60,780 bases of DNA from Thermoplasmata archaeon (GCA_021802055.1 JAKAAY010000010.1:1-60780); one strand, 5' to 3'; positions 52,632-60,780 are shown, counted from the stretch's first letter. Notes: generated by a model from the sequence alone, not told the origin. Program-made: numbers and translations.

Positions 52632-53504
52632 ATGTCTCTGTTAACAGTATCCGGTGTCAGGGTAAGCTACGCAAATAACACCTTGCTGGAGAACCTGACG
52701 GTATCCATCCCTGAAGGAATAGGCGTGATTATTGGCCCAAACGGAGTTGGAAAAAGCACCCTTATTTCCGTGGTTGAAGGGCTAACAAGAATAGATCACA
52801 AGGACAGGGTGAAGGTGATGGGTTTTTCCCCATACAGAAAACCAGAAATGGCATTTTCAGAGGTGTCATTTCTGCCTGAAAAACCCGTGGGAATAGCTGG
52901 TGGAACGGTAAGGCAGTGGGTGAAGTACTATTCTCTTCTCAGAAGAGTATCCCTCGAGAGATTCCGCAGTCTTCTGTCATCATTCAACATAGAGTATGTG
53001 ATCCCTCGAAGGTGGAAGGATCTGAGCAATGGAGAAATACAGCTTGTATCCATCGCATTATGCCTGAGCGCTGAAGCTAAATTTTTCGTCATGGATGAAC
53101 CCAACGCAAATCTGGACATCATTAACCGCATGAAACTTGCCAGCATCATGAAAGTAATGAAATTGGAAAATTCAGCCTCTTTCCTGGTAACAAGCCATCT
53201 TCTGGATGAGATACTTCCAATCTCAGACTATGCAATCATAGCAGGCAGGGAATCAATGAACGGACCCATCTCTCTCAAGGAGGACTCAGGTGAAAGGGGA
53301 TTTATTGTGCTCACAGTAACGGATCCTGCACCTCTTAAAGAGGCACTGGAAAGGAAATTCGATCTGGTTGTGAGGGATAATGAACTGACCATAAGAAAAT
53401 CAAGCATGAGAACCTTTATCTCAGAGGTAGATCCCGAGCTCCTTGAAGGCATTACCAGTATCCACAGATTTCCCCCATACTTTGAAGGTGTTCTGAATCG
53501 GTAA
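52632..53504 (+). CDS. Cassette B gene 3: ABC transporter ATPase
   Basis: The 290-residue nucleotide-binding protein has Walker A GPNGVGKST (about residue 36), the non-standard signature LSNGEIQLVSIAL, Walker B FFVMDEPN, D-loop NLD and switch histidine in TSHLLDE. A C-terminal domain of about 80 residues follows (FIVLTVTDPAPLKEALERKF). Length, signature variant and extra domain all match cassette A gene 3. Its stop overlaps the predicted gene 4 start by 8 bases as in cassette A. Confidence 0.92.
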   Translation: MSLLTVSGVRVSYANNTLLENLTVSIPEGIGVIIGPNGVGKSTLISVVEGLTRIDHKDRVKVMGFSPYRKPEMAFSEVSFLPEKPVGIAGGTVRQWVKYYSLLRRVSLERFRSLLSSFNIEYVIPRRWKDLSNGEIQLVSIALCLSAEAKFFVMDEPNANLDIINRMKLASIMKVMKLENSASFLVTSHLLDEILPISDYAIIAGRESMNGPISLKEDSGERGFIVLTVTDPAPLKEALERKFDLVVRDNELTIRKSSMRTFISEVDPELLEGITSIHRFPPYFEGVLNR

Positions 53505-54195
53505 GAAGACTGACCTGATCAGGTTCCTGGATTACGCGTCCAATCCATTTTACATACTGGAGATATTGACAATTGTTTCTGCCATCATCCTGGTTTATGC
53601 CTCGGCCAAAACTCTGGACGAGCCGTTTGAACCGTCAGTTGCTGTGCTGGGTCAACTGGAGATAATCTTGATTCTCTATTCCTCCATCATCTCCTACAAT
53701 TATTCTTACAGGATAGAGAGGGGTGTCGTGGGATACATTTTCAGCATGCCTATAAACCGCAGATCGTTCGCTCGTAATTCAATACTGGTTGAGGTCATGT
53801 TTCCAGCCGTAATGATCATGGTGCCTTCTATACTGGTGTTCGAACTGACGTTTTTCTCCGTAAATGCATTTTATATGGCATTTGTAGCCATTATGATAAT
53901 GGCGGAAATCTCCTTTATGGTTTCCACAGGCAGGGTGCTGGCCGCATTGACGAAGAACGGTATCATGACATTTGTTCTTCTATTCGGCATGTTTTACGCA
54001 TTCAGCAGCATATCGTTCTACCTCCAACCGGGAAGCTTTCCATGGCTGATAACAGGAGGTCTGCAATCGTTAATCACCATCCATGCATCAGTATATTACA
54101 CGGAACTCATCGCACTGATTTTCCTCATATCGGGAGCACTCTATGAAATTTCATTCCTAATGCTAACAAGTCTTAACCTGAAAAGTGGGAAGTGA
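53497..54195 (+). CDS. Cassette B gene 4: ABC-2-like permease, apparent ATC start
   Basis: The 232-residue protein has about six TM segments. Homology to cassette A gene 4 (DYASNPFYILEILTIVS against ASDLDPFFAIEILTLFG) extends about 20 residues upstream of the first canonical start, TTG 53566. The frame opens right after a TGA at 53494-53496, and the aligned initiator is ATC at 53497. Cassette A has ATGAGTAG at this junction and cassette B has ATCGGTAA, both giving an 8-base overlap with the ATPase gene. So either ATC is used, or ATG has mutated or been misread. Starting at TTG would remove part of TM1. Confidence 0.75.
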   Translation: MGKKTDLIRFLDYASNPFYILEILTIVSAIILVYASAKTLDEPFEPSVAVLGQLEIILILYSSIISYNYSYRIERGVVGYIFSMPINRRSFARNSILVEVMFPAVMIMVPSILVFELTFFSVNAFYMAFVAIMIMAEISFMVSTGRVLAALTKNGIMTFVLLFGMFYAFSSISFYLQPGSFPWLITGGLQSLITIHASVYYTELIALIFLISGALYEISFLMLTSLNLKSGK

Positions 54196-54198
54196 TCT

Positions 54199-54786
54199 AT
54201 GGCACTCTACAATAAACTCATCGTGATAGCTGCATCATTCCTCATCATAACCTTGGCCTTTCTTTCGGTTTCCAGCGAAAGGGGAACCACCGTGGGAATG
54301 ACATCTACTGTCATCAGCACTTTTGGGCAGACTGATTTCAATGGTTCTTGGTGCAACGTGAGCTTTATAGACTCCTATGGGAGTGGGGGGCAGCTTTCAA
54401 TTTACAGTGAGTACGGCTCTCCCAGCAGACCGGTATCCTATGCTTCGGTATTTCAGGACATATCCATAGAAAGGGGGACATTCTCCGGCGAAAAGTGGAC
54501 CCCTTTATGCACCCATTCCATCAACATGACAAACAGGGAATTCTATGCCATAAATCTCAATCTCTCCCCGGGATATTATGAAATCAAATTTGGGACGCTG
54601 CTTGATTACAATAACCTGACTGACTTCTATAATGGCACTGTTCCGGCACTGCACTCCGCATTCATGCTGATTACTCTCCCTTACCCTGCCCTGCTCATGG
54701 ACATGATCCTGGTGGAATTACCTTCTCTTGCGGCCCTTATGATTCTATATTACGTGGACGTTCGAAAGGGCAGGAATCTTATCTGA
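54199..54786 (+). CDS. Cassette B gene 5: two-TM protein with small ectodomain
   Basis: The 195-residue product has TM1 (LIVIAASFLIITLAFLSV), an ectodomain with several sequons, two cysteines and LNLSPGYYEIKF, TM2 (YPALLMDMILVELPSLAALMILY) and a short basic tail DVRKGRNLI. It corresponds to cassette A gene 5 (201 residues) by the PGYY-x-I segment and tail. It begins 3 bases after the permease stop and closes the cassette; the next gene is 285 bases on and belongs to translation. Confidence 0.75.
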   Translation: MALYNKLIVIAASFLIITLAFLSVSSERGTTVGMTSTVISTFGQTDFNGSWCNVSFIDSYGSGGQLSIYSEYGSPSRPVSYASVFQDISIERGTFSGEKWTPLCTHSINMTNREFYAINLNLSPGYYEIKFGTLLDYNNLTDFYNGTVPALHSAFMLITLPYPALLMDMILVELPSLAALMILYYVDVRKGRNLI

Positions 54787-55071
54787 AATGAGTAAAGAAG
54801 ACGCAGAGTCATGTTTGTAACATCGATCAACATTGTATTGCAGTCATGGGCCCGCATCTTTCATAAACTGTTTAACCAGATCTCCTCAGGAACTCCTAAA
54901 TTTTCCACAAATCTGCTGCAATTTTAATGGCTAGTCCGGACCTGAGAGCTAAGACAAGCCAAATTCAATATGCGGGAAGTGAGGTACGGCATGGTTATAG
55001 GGCTGGATCCGGTATAGCTTCTAAGAAAGAGTTATAAATAGAGATTATATAAACGGCGAAAGTGAACACTG

Positions 55072-55524
55072 ATGGTAAACGTAGAAAGGGTACCCGTTAA
55101 TCTTCTGCTTAACAAGGTAGCACAGAAACTCAAGGAAGACAAGAGGGTAGAGGTACCGGAATGGGTAAACTTCCTGAAAGCAGGGATCCACACCGAAAAG
55201 GCTTGGGAGAATGACGACTGGTATGTGGTTAGGCTGGCATCGACCCTTAGGAAGTTATACCTCAAGGGACCCATTGGCATCTCCAAGCTCAGCGCAGAGT
55301 ACGGAGGCAGAGTGGACAGGGGATCAAAGCCGTATCACCCCGCGAAGGGCAGCAGATATATCATCAGGAACATGTTTCAGACTTTAGAGGAACTTGGCTA
55401 TGCCAAGAAGGATAAATCAGGCAGGGTAATATCTCCTCAGGGTATCTCGCTGCTTGAAAAAACATCAAAGGAACTTATAGCCGAATTGTCAAAGGAGAAT
55501 GAAATCTACAAGAAGTTCATTTGA
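55072..55524 (+). CDS. rps19e: Ribosomal protein S19e
   Basis: The 150-residue archaeal/eukaryotic-specific small-subunit protein has VPEWVNFLKAGIHTEKAW, VVRLASTLRKLYLKGPIGISKLS, the YGGRVDRGSKPYH loop and IIRNMFQTLEELGY. A winged-helix fold contacts the head of 16S rRNA. A TTATATAAAC box lies about 24 bases upstream of the ATG, so it heads the cluster S19e-PDCD5-L39e-L31e-aIF6. Confidence 0.97.
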   Translation: MVNVERVPVNLLLNKVAQKLKEDKRVEVPEWVNFLKAGIHTEKAWENDDWYVVRLASTLRKLYLKGPIGISKLSAEYGGRVDRGSKPYHPAKGSRYIIRNMFQTLEELGYAKKDKSGRVISPQGISLLEKTSKELIAELSKENEIYKKFI

Positions 55525-55559
55525 ACTATCATTTCGCAGGAAGAGTATTGGAGGAGCAT

Positions 55560-55907
55560 ATGGAGGGAGACGACGAGCTTGAGGCAATAAGAAGGCGTAA
55601 GCTCATGGAAATGCAGAAATCGGCTGCATCAGAACAGCAGTATGCCGAAGAACAGAAGACTGCTGAGATTGAGAGAGCAAGACGCCAGCAGATTCTTCGT
55701 CAGATCCTTTCACCAGAGGCGAGAGAACGTCTGAGCAGAGTCCGCCTCGTGAGACCGGATCTGGCAGAAAATGTAGAGAACCAGCTTATCCAGCTGGCAG
55801 GAATGGGCAGACTCAACAGGATCATGGACGACCGGGAACTCAGGGACATACTCGAGAGACTGGCAGGCACTAAGAAAGAGACTAAGATAGAAAGGAGGAA
55901 CAAGTAA
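55560..55907 (+). CDS. PDCD5 family DNA-binding protein
   Basis: The 115-residue protein has a helix with [17 protein letters not shown], a QQ/EEQ-rich linker, and a C-terminal three-helix bundle ([37 protein letters not shown]). It binds DNA in archaea; the cellular role is unclear. A TTG start at 55521 overlapping the S19e stop is open, but family proteins start at the M-x-D-D-E-L segment, so ATG 55560 is chosen. Its stop shares a base with the L39e start. Confidence 0.94.
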   Translation: MEGDDELEAIRRRKLMEMQKSAASEQQYAEEQKTAEIERARRQQILRQILSPEARERLSRVRLVRPDLAENVENQLIQLAGMGRLNRIMDDRELRDILERLAGTKKETKIERRNK

Positions 55908-56062
55908 TGAGCAGAAACAAGGAGCTTGGAAGGAAAATAAGAATTTTGAAAGCAATCAAGCAGAACCGCAGAGTACCTGGTTGGGTAATGATGAGAACAG
56001 CCAGAAGGGTAACCCAGAACTACAAGAAGAGAAACTGGCGAAGGAATAATCTAAAGCTATAG
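55907..56062 (+). CDS. rpl39e: Ribosomal protein L39e
   Basis: The 51-residue basic protein [19 protein letters not shown]... has the family core [12 protein letters not shown] and the end [12 protein letters not shown]. It lines the peptide exit tunnel in archaea and eukaryotes. The ATG overlaps the preceding TAA by one base (TAATG), and L31e follows after 9 bases. It is easily missed because of its size. Confidence 0.95.
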   Translation: MSRNKELGRKIRILKAIKQNRRVPGWVMMRTARRVTQNYKKRNWRRNNLKL

Positions 56063-56071
56063 GTGATTTGA

Positions 56072-56350
56072 GTGGTAGAAAGTACTGAAGCAAAGAACGA
56101 GTTCATCATGAGAGTGAGCCTGAGGAAGGCAAAAGCTTCTTCAAAGTCAAGAAGAACCGACTCAGGAATAGGGGTTCTGAAATCAGAGGTATCCAAGCAC
56201 ATGAGAGTACCTATTGAAAATATATGGATCGACCCAAAAGTGAACGAAAAGATCTGGGAAAGAGGCAGGAAAAAGATAACAGGGAAGATCGAGATCAGGG
56301 TCGTCAAGCTTAGCGAAGATTCAGCGGAAGTGATTCTGCCCCAACAATGA
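56072..56350 (+). CDS. rpl31e: Ribosomal protein L31e
   Basis: The 92-residue protein begins with GTG. Core: EFIMRVSLRKAKASSKSRR, SEVSKHMRVPIENIWIDPKVNEKIWERG and KIEIRVVKLSED. It is an archaeal/eukaryotic large-subunit protein near the exit tunnel. The stop overlaps the aIF6 ATG by 4 bases (ATGA). Confidence 0.96.
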   Translation: MVESTEAKNEFIMRVSLRKAKASSKSRRTDSGIGVLKSEVSKHMRVPIENIWIDPKVNEKIWERGRKKITGKIEIRVVKLSEDSAEVILPQQ

Positions 56351-57000
56351 TCAGGAAATTTTCCATCCTGAAGAGCGATTTTATAGGAATCTACGCCAGG
56401 GTACAGGATGATATCGCTCTTCTCCCTGGAAACATAGAGGAAGAGGTTGAGGCTGAACTTGTTAAGTTCCTGGACGTAAGACCGGTAAAGCTGTTTGTGG
56501 AGAATTCTTATCTGGTCGGATCACTGACTGCAATGAATTCCCACGGAGTGATATTCCCGGGAACCACAGAGAATACCATTGAACCACTGGATTTAGGCGG
56601 CAGGAAGGTGTTGTTTCTCAAGGACAAGATCAACGCCGTTGGCAACGATATCGTGACCAGCGACAGATGCGCCCTTGTGCATAAAAACTTCAGTTCAAGA
56701 GCAGTCAGGGAGATCCAGGACACACTGGACGTCGAGGTGGTGAAGGGAACCATTGGTGGCATTAAGACCGTTGGAAGCGTTTCCGTGATCACCAAAAAAG
56801 GCATGATTGTGACTCCCTCTGCAGACGAAGACGAGATGAAGTTTCTCTCTGATATTTTCAAGGTGCAGGTGAAGCAGGCCACGGCCAACTTTGGTAGCAT
56901 GTACCTTGGGGCATCGGTCATTGCGAATGCTCATGGCATTCTGGTCGGAGAGGCGACTACACCCATTGAAATTGGAAGAATTGAGGATGCACTTGTCTAG
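56347..57000 (+). CDS. Translation initiation factor 6 (aIF6)
   Basis: The 217-residue pentein-fold protein made of five similar units binds the 50S subunit and prevents premature joining. Repeated features are FIGIYARVQDDIALLP, LTAMNSHGVIFPG, VTSDRCALVHKNFS, SVSVITKKGMIVTPSADEDE and SVIANAHGILVG. The L39e-L31e-aIF6 order is common in archaea. Its 3' end overlaps the convergent pyrE by 4 bases. Confidence 0.96.
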   Translation: MIRKFSILKSDFIGIYARVQDDIALLPGNIEEEVEAELVKFLDVRPVKLFVENSYLVGSLTAMNSHGVIFPGTTENTIEPLDLGGRKVLFLKDKINAVGNDIVTSDRCALVHKNFSSRAVREIQDTLDVEVVKGTIGGIKTVGSVSVITKKGMIVTPSADEDEMKFLSDIFKVQVKQATANFGSMYLGASVIANAHGILVGEATTPIEIGRIEDALV

Positions 57001-57500
57001 TTCCTGATCAACTCGCTTATTCTCAGCACGGGGATCAGTTCAATACCTGCTTTCCTGAGGAGAGCGCTGCCCCCCTCTTCCCTGTCCACAACGCAGATTA
57101 CCCTTTTTACAATCGCCTCATTTTCCGTCAGAAGTGAGATCGCCCTCATAACGGATCCACCCGTGGTCACAACATCCTCAACCACATCTACCGTTTTTCC
57201 GCGGACGTCCTGACCGATGAGAAGTTTTTTGGTGCCGTGGGAAACCTCCTTCCTGATCATGGTGTAGGGCTTATTCAATAACATGGAGGTGGCTACTATA
57301 AGTGGCACGGCTCCCAGCTCCACGCCTGCGATCATGTCACCTGAAATATGCTCTGCGATACTTTCGGCAACCATACGGAGCACGTCGGGATAAGTGCATG
57401 CTTCCTTGATGTCCACGTAGTAGTCGGAAACTTTCCCCGATGTAAGCGTGAACTTTCCAAACTTGATCGCACCGAGTTCCAGGAATTTCCTTGACAGCAT
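56997..57500 (-). CDS. pyrE: Orotate phosphoribosyltransferase
   Basis: The 167-residue enzyme forms OMP from orotate and PRPP. The PRPP loop is VDVVEDVVTTGGSVMRAI (about residues 108-125). The N-terminal FGKFTLTSGKVSDYYVDIKE and AGVELGAVPLI, with KEVSHGTKKLLIG, complete the fold; a short archaeal form. A TATTTTTATT box is about 26 bases upstream of the ATG. The next step of the pathway, pyrF, is 2.3 kb away at 59798. Confidence 0.95.
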   Translation of the reverse strand: MLSRKFLELGAIKFGKFTLTSGKVSDYYVDIKEACTYPDVLRMVAESIAEHISGDMIAGVELGAVPLIVATSMLLNKPYTMIRKEVSHGTKKLLIGQDVRGKTVDVVEDVVTTGGSVMRAISLLTENEAIVKRVICVVDREEGGSALLRKAGIELIPVLRISELIRN

Positions 57501-57690
57501 TCTGGGTAATCACTGGTGGGAATAAAAATAGTTCACGTCCATCCAGCCCCGGGATCCATCAACTCCCGAGATAGAAGAAGTCCAGGCCAGCGTCCGTGCA
57601 GAGACTACCTGAATACTCAGAGTGATGAGGATGTATCCCACAGTCAAAATCCAAAGATATATATACAGTTAAAGCAATAGTAGCAGACAT

Positions 57691-58839
57691 ATGTATGACA
57701 ACACCTCACTCCTGCTGGAATCCATAGAGAAGGACATTGTGGAAGAACGGCACATCTTTGAGTCCACTGAAGAGGAATATGTATGCCCTCAGGATGAAAG
57801 GATCGAGAATGCCGCGAGACTGAAAAGGGTCAGAATCAGGATTGCAGGGTGTGGTGGTGGCGGTACCAATACAATATCCCGGCTATATGAGTCGGGCATA
57901 GAAGGCGCAGATCTCCTTTCCATCAACACTGATGCAAAGCATCTCTCAACATCGATGTCAAAGGCCAAGCTTCTCATAGGAAAGAGGAGGACGAGAGGTC
58001 TCGGTTCCGGCGGCATACCAAAAGTTGGAGAGGAAGCCGCAATAGAGGACATGTCTAAGATTCGCGAGCTCATGCAGGGCAGTGACATTGTCTTTGTGAC
58101 TTGTGGCATGGGCGGAGGAACAGGCACAGGCTCGGCACCCATAGTGGCGAAGGCAGCCAAGGAATCGGGTGCCATCGTCATCTCAATAGTTACGCTCCCC
58201 TTCAAGGCTGAAGGCAAGTACAGGATGGATAATGCGCTCAGGGGCCTCGAGAAGCTATACAGGCACTCCGACACGCTCCTCGCAATACCGAACGACAAGA
58301 TACCAACGGACGCTCCCGTCAAGAACATAAAGGATGCCTACCGCTACGCTGACTCAATACTTACCAAGACCATAAAAGGGATAACGGACCTCATAACAAA
58401 GACAGGAACCATAAACGTTGACTTCGCAGACGTTGCAAATGTACTGAAGTCTGGCGGAGCCGCAGTAGTTGGATATGGCGAATCAAGAAAGGGGGATAAC
58501 CGCATTCTTGATGCCCTGGATCAGGCGCTCAGATTCCCGTTAGTGGAAGCAGACATCAGCCAGGCAAAGGGCTGCATAGTGAGTGTCACGGGTGGTGAGG
58601 ACCTGACGGTATACGAGAGCATAACAGCAATGAGGGAAGTCCACTCACGGATAGATGAAAATGCAGTGATAAAGTGGGGAGCGAGGCTGGAAGAGTCAGC
58701 CTCAAACAGCGTGGGTGTCCTGGTACTTCTCGTGGGTATCAGATCACCCTACGTCATCAGCCGTCCGGAAGATATAGCAAACCTCGAGAAGCTAGTGGGT
58801 GACAGGGACGACGCCATGGGCATAGACGAAATCAGGTAA
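57691..58839 (+). CDS. ftsZ: Cell division protein FtsZ
   Basis: The 382-residue tubulin-fold GTPase forms the division ring. The N-terminal 45 residues are acidic. Nucleotide-binding region: IAGCGGGGTNTISRL, NTDAKHL, GLGSGGIPKVGEEAA, tubulin signature CGMGGGTGTGSAP (about residue 137) and the T7 catalytic loop NVDFADV (about residue 248). The C-terminus ends without an obvious conserved peptide for membrane anchoring. ATATATATA lies about 30 bases upstream of the ATG. Confidence 0.96.
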   Translation: MYDNTSLLLESIEKDIVEERHIFESTEEEYVCPQDERIENAARLKRVRIRIAGCGGGGTNTISRLYESGIEGADLLSINTDAKHLSTSMSKAKLLIGKRRTRGLGSGGIPKVGEEAAIEDMSKIRELMQGSDIVFVTCGMGGGTGTGSAPIVAKAAKESGAIVISIVTLPFKAEGKYRMDNALRGLEKLYRHSDTLLAIPNDKIPTDAPVKNIKDAYRYADSILTKTIKGITDLITKTGTINVDFADVANVLKSGGAAVVGYGESRKGDNRILDALDQALRFPLVEADISQAKGCIVSVTGGEDLTVYESITAMREVHSRIDENAVIKWGARLEESASNSVGVLVLLVGIRSPYVISRPEDIANLEKLVGDRDDAMGIDEIR

Positions 58840-58881
58840 ATTATACCGGCATCTGCAAATCCGGAACCTCACGCGGCTTTG

Positions 58882-59679
58882 TCAGCCGCGGCGCAACATT
58901 TCATAATCGTCCCTGGTGAGTTTTATCTTTGTGGCTTCCACAAGTTCGTCAATGTGTTTCTTGTTTGCCGACTTCGGAATGGGAAGCGACCTTTCCATAG
59001 TGTATCTCAGCATCAACTGCACCGGATTAACTTCATATTTCCGGGCCAGTGTCCGGGCAACACTGCTTGCGGTGGGCCTTCCTTTCATTATTGGCGTATA
59101 AGCTATCACGGCAATATTGTTCTTCTCGCAGAATGGTATCACGTCCCCCTCTGCCTGCCTTCTGCCATAGTTGTATTCTATCTGGTTGGCACATATGCCT
59201 TTTCCGGACGCGTTCATGGCTCCCATGGTTTCCCCTACGGAGAAGTTGCTCACTCCAATACTTCTGACAATCCCCTGATCCACAAGCTCTTCCATTGCTG
59301 ATATGGTTTCCTCTACGGGCACGGATGAATTTGGCCAGTGAATGAGGTAAAGGTCCACGTAATCTGTCATGAGCCTTTTGAGGCTTTTCCGGGCGGAACT
59401 GATAAGGTCATCGTGTCTCAGATGGGTATTCCAGACCTTTGTTATGATGAACAGGTCACCACGTTCATACGGTCGAATCGCCTGGCCAACAATCTCCTCA
59501 GTGTGCCCCGCAGCATACATTTCTGCGGTGTCTATCACATTGACTCCGCTGTCTATCGCATATTGTATGGCCTCAATGCATGCACTGTCAAGGTCCGTGA
59601 CGGGTGTTGTTGAGCCTCCCATGCCCCACGTGCCGAGTCCAATGTCATAAACGGTACGACCGCACAGTCGTCTTGCCAC
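58882..59679 (-). CDS. Aldo/keto reductase
   Basis: The 265-residue TIM-barrel oxidoreductase uses NADPH. The catalytic tetrad is visible as Asp and Tyr in NVIDTAEMYAAG, Lys in FIITKVW and His in YLIHWPNSS. Cofactor region near the end: PIPKSANKKHIDE. It starts with GTG. The substrate (sugar, aldehyde or ketone) is unknown. It is convergent with ftsZ and divergent from pyrF. Confidence 0.93.
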   Translation of the reverse strand: MARRLCGRTVYDIGLGTWGMGGSTTPVTDLDSACIEAIQYAIDSGVNVIDTAEMYAAGHTEEIVGQAIRPYERGDLFIITKVWNTHLRHDDLISSARKSLKRLMTDYVDLYLIHWPNSSVPVEETISAMEELVDQGIVRSIGVSNFSVGETMGAMNASGKGICANQIEYNYGRRQAEGDVIPFCEKNNIAVIAYTPIMKGRPTASSVARTLARKYEVNPVQLMLRYTMERSLPIPKSANKKHIDELVEATKIKLTRDDYEMLRRG

Positions 59680-59797
59680 AAAGTATGAAACACTTCAAGG
59701 ATAAAATCCATGGCCATTCATCCTGAACCACTTACGGGTACAGGAAAATGAGTGCGTCCGCCAGCATTATTAACTGAAACCACATCAGGCCGAGAGT

Positions 59798-60469
59798 ATG
59801 GATAAAAGGCTCATAGTGGCCCTGGACGTTTTTGACGGAAAGCTGGCTTTAGAAATAACTTCCATGCTCAAGGAAATTATTTTCGCTGTTAAGATAAACT
59901 GGCCCCTGATCCTGGGAGCGGGACCGGGCATTATCCGGGATCTTTCCAGGTACTCAAGGGTCATCTGTGATCTGAAAGTGGCAGATATACCCAACACCAA
60001 CGCACTCATAACGGGCAAGGTGGCAGAACTTGGGGCGTACGGGATCATATCACATGTTTTCACCGGCACGGACTCCCTGAGAGCCGTGAGGGACGCTGGG
60101 CGTAATCTGAAACTCCTGGCAGTGGTCTCCATGTCACATCCCGGAGGGAGTCAGTACATCAACAGAGTGCACAGTGATCTCCTGAAGAGTGCTATATCCG
60201 CGGGCGCAGACGGAGTTATAGCTCCGGGAAATGATGAGACGCTACTATCACAGATCAGAGAAACCGGTGCAGACCTTGTAATTGTTTCACCGGGCATAGG
60301 AGCCCAGGGAGGCAGCGCTGCACGGGCAATAATGGCAGGGGCTGACTACGTCATTGTCGGCAGGTCCATTTACGAATCATCAGATCCGGCAACAGCCGCT
60401 TCCGGAATCACAAGACAGATCCACGAGGGAATTGCTTCCAGAAGCACAGGCATGAATACGTTATCCTGA
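59798..60469 (+). CDS. pyrF: Orotidine-5'-phosphate decarboxylase
   Basis: The 223-residue beta-barrel enzyme makes UMP. The catalytic D-x-K-x-x-D motif is CDLKVADIPNTNAL (about residue 65). N-terminal LIVALDVFDGKLAL and KINWPLIL hold the first active-site residues, and SPGIGAQGG with YVIVGRSIY bind phosphate near the end. An ATTATTAA box is about 28 bases upstream. Confidence 0.96.
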   Translation: MDKRLIVALDVFDGKLALEITSMLKEIIFAVKINWPLILGAGPGIIRDLSRYSRVICDLKVADIPNTNALITGKVAELGAYGIISHVFTGTDSLRAVRDAGRNLKLLAVVSMSHPGGSQYINRVHSDLLKSAISAGADGVIAPGNDETLLSQIRETGADLVIVSPGIGAQGGSAARAIMAGADYVIVGRSIYESSDPATAASGITRQIHEGIASRSTGMNTLS

Positions 60470-60780
60470 AAGTGCTGAAAATATAAGCCTGAAAACCCCT
60501 TGGAAAGGATGAGTTCCGGAAAACCAGAACTAGCAAACTTAGTTGGGCTATTGCCATTTACACGGCCTCTTCAATTTGGGATGATCTGTACCATACCATG
60601 AACGTGAACTGATGTTGTTCGCCAACAACTCCGAACACACCATTCCAAGGAACATGTAGAAAAGGCTCATGGCTGTGGGAACGGAAATGATCCAGCCAGA
60701 TTCCCTGTATGGCACTCCATACAATGAGAAACGGAGAAATATCAATTATTCAGTAACTGTGGCATATAAGTGATATCTGA
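60470..60780. other. Window end, no supported gene
   Basis: A 65-codon frame on minus (60548-60745, TTG start) has one hydrophobic stretch (SVPTAMSLFYMFLGMVCSEL) but no domain and no promoter that I can place. It could be a small membrane protein or the decayed end of a gene. Otherwise nothing is seen. Confidence 0.4.

Noticed and set aside
1-60780. CRISPR array
   Set aside because: No regularly spaced direct repeats of 24-37 bases were seen and there are no cas genes.

Overview
The window looks like chromosomal DNA of an archaeon of the Thermoplasmatales (Thermoplasmata). Supporting signs are archaeal-type ribosomal proteins S19e, L31e and L39e with aIF6 and PDCD5, transcription factor S, archaeal SRP54, geranylgeranyl reductase for ether lipids, a tricorn-factor-like M1 aminopeptidase, FtsZ, a Thermoplasma-type short-chain threonine dehydrogenase, and a 23S rRNA gene end with no 5S gene after it. 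Many starts have a TATA-like box 23-27 bases upstream, the spacing expected of leaderless archaeal mRNAs. I used that spacing to correct several starts. The assignment to this order is an inference; no genus is claimed.

Layout. 1-403 is the 3' end of 23S rRNA. 481-2805 is a divergent pair: a DUF4213/DUF364 protein and a PLP-dependent amino-acid decarboxylase. 3996-10927 is an acyl-CoA block: a tight five-gene minus-strand operon (two acyl-CoA ligases, a MaoC-like hydratase, a thiolase-like protein without the usual catalytic cysteine, and its DUF35 partner) and a third ligase diverging from it. 11561-17073 holds two serine tRNAs, an asnC-like regulator divergent from archaeal asparagine synthetase A, a CoA-binding protein, TFS, an HtrA protease, an HxlR-like regulator and SRP54. 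19528-25474 has kbl-sfsA-nth-ferredoxin-geranylgeranyl reductase on minus and threonine dehydrogenase plus an MqnA-like protein on plus. 25501-30195 has Sua5, the M1 peptidase and an MFS carrier.

The most interesting content is a five-gene export-like cassette present twice, at 30319-34184 (cassette A) and 51063-54786 (cassette B), in the same gene order: a membrane-anchored secreted protein, a two-TM ectodomain protein, an ABC ATPase, a small permease, and a second two-TM ectodomain protein. The two copies are strongly diverged. They still share an identical 13-base motif at nearly the same distance upstream of gene 1, a terminator-like signal after gene 1, and the same 8-base ATPase/permease gene overlap, where copy B has ATC in place of the ATG start. 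I do not know of a described system with this composition. Export of, or immunity to, the gene-1 product is my working guess.

Between the cassettes lie a GNAT acetyltransferase, MetRS, a tandem pair of diverged paralogous unknowns, an ISL3 transposase relic, family 4 uracil-DNA glycosylase, IMP dehydrogenase, a family I CoA-transferase, PurE/PurK, a TPR protein, RNase HII (no canonical start codon) and a separate ABC-2 exporter. After cassette B come the S19e-PDCD5-L39e-L31e-aIF6 translation cluster, PyrE, FtsZ, an aldo/keto reductase and PyrF. Several stretches of 0.3-1.2 kb contain no gene I can support.
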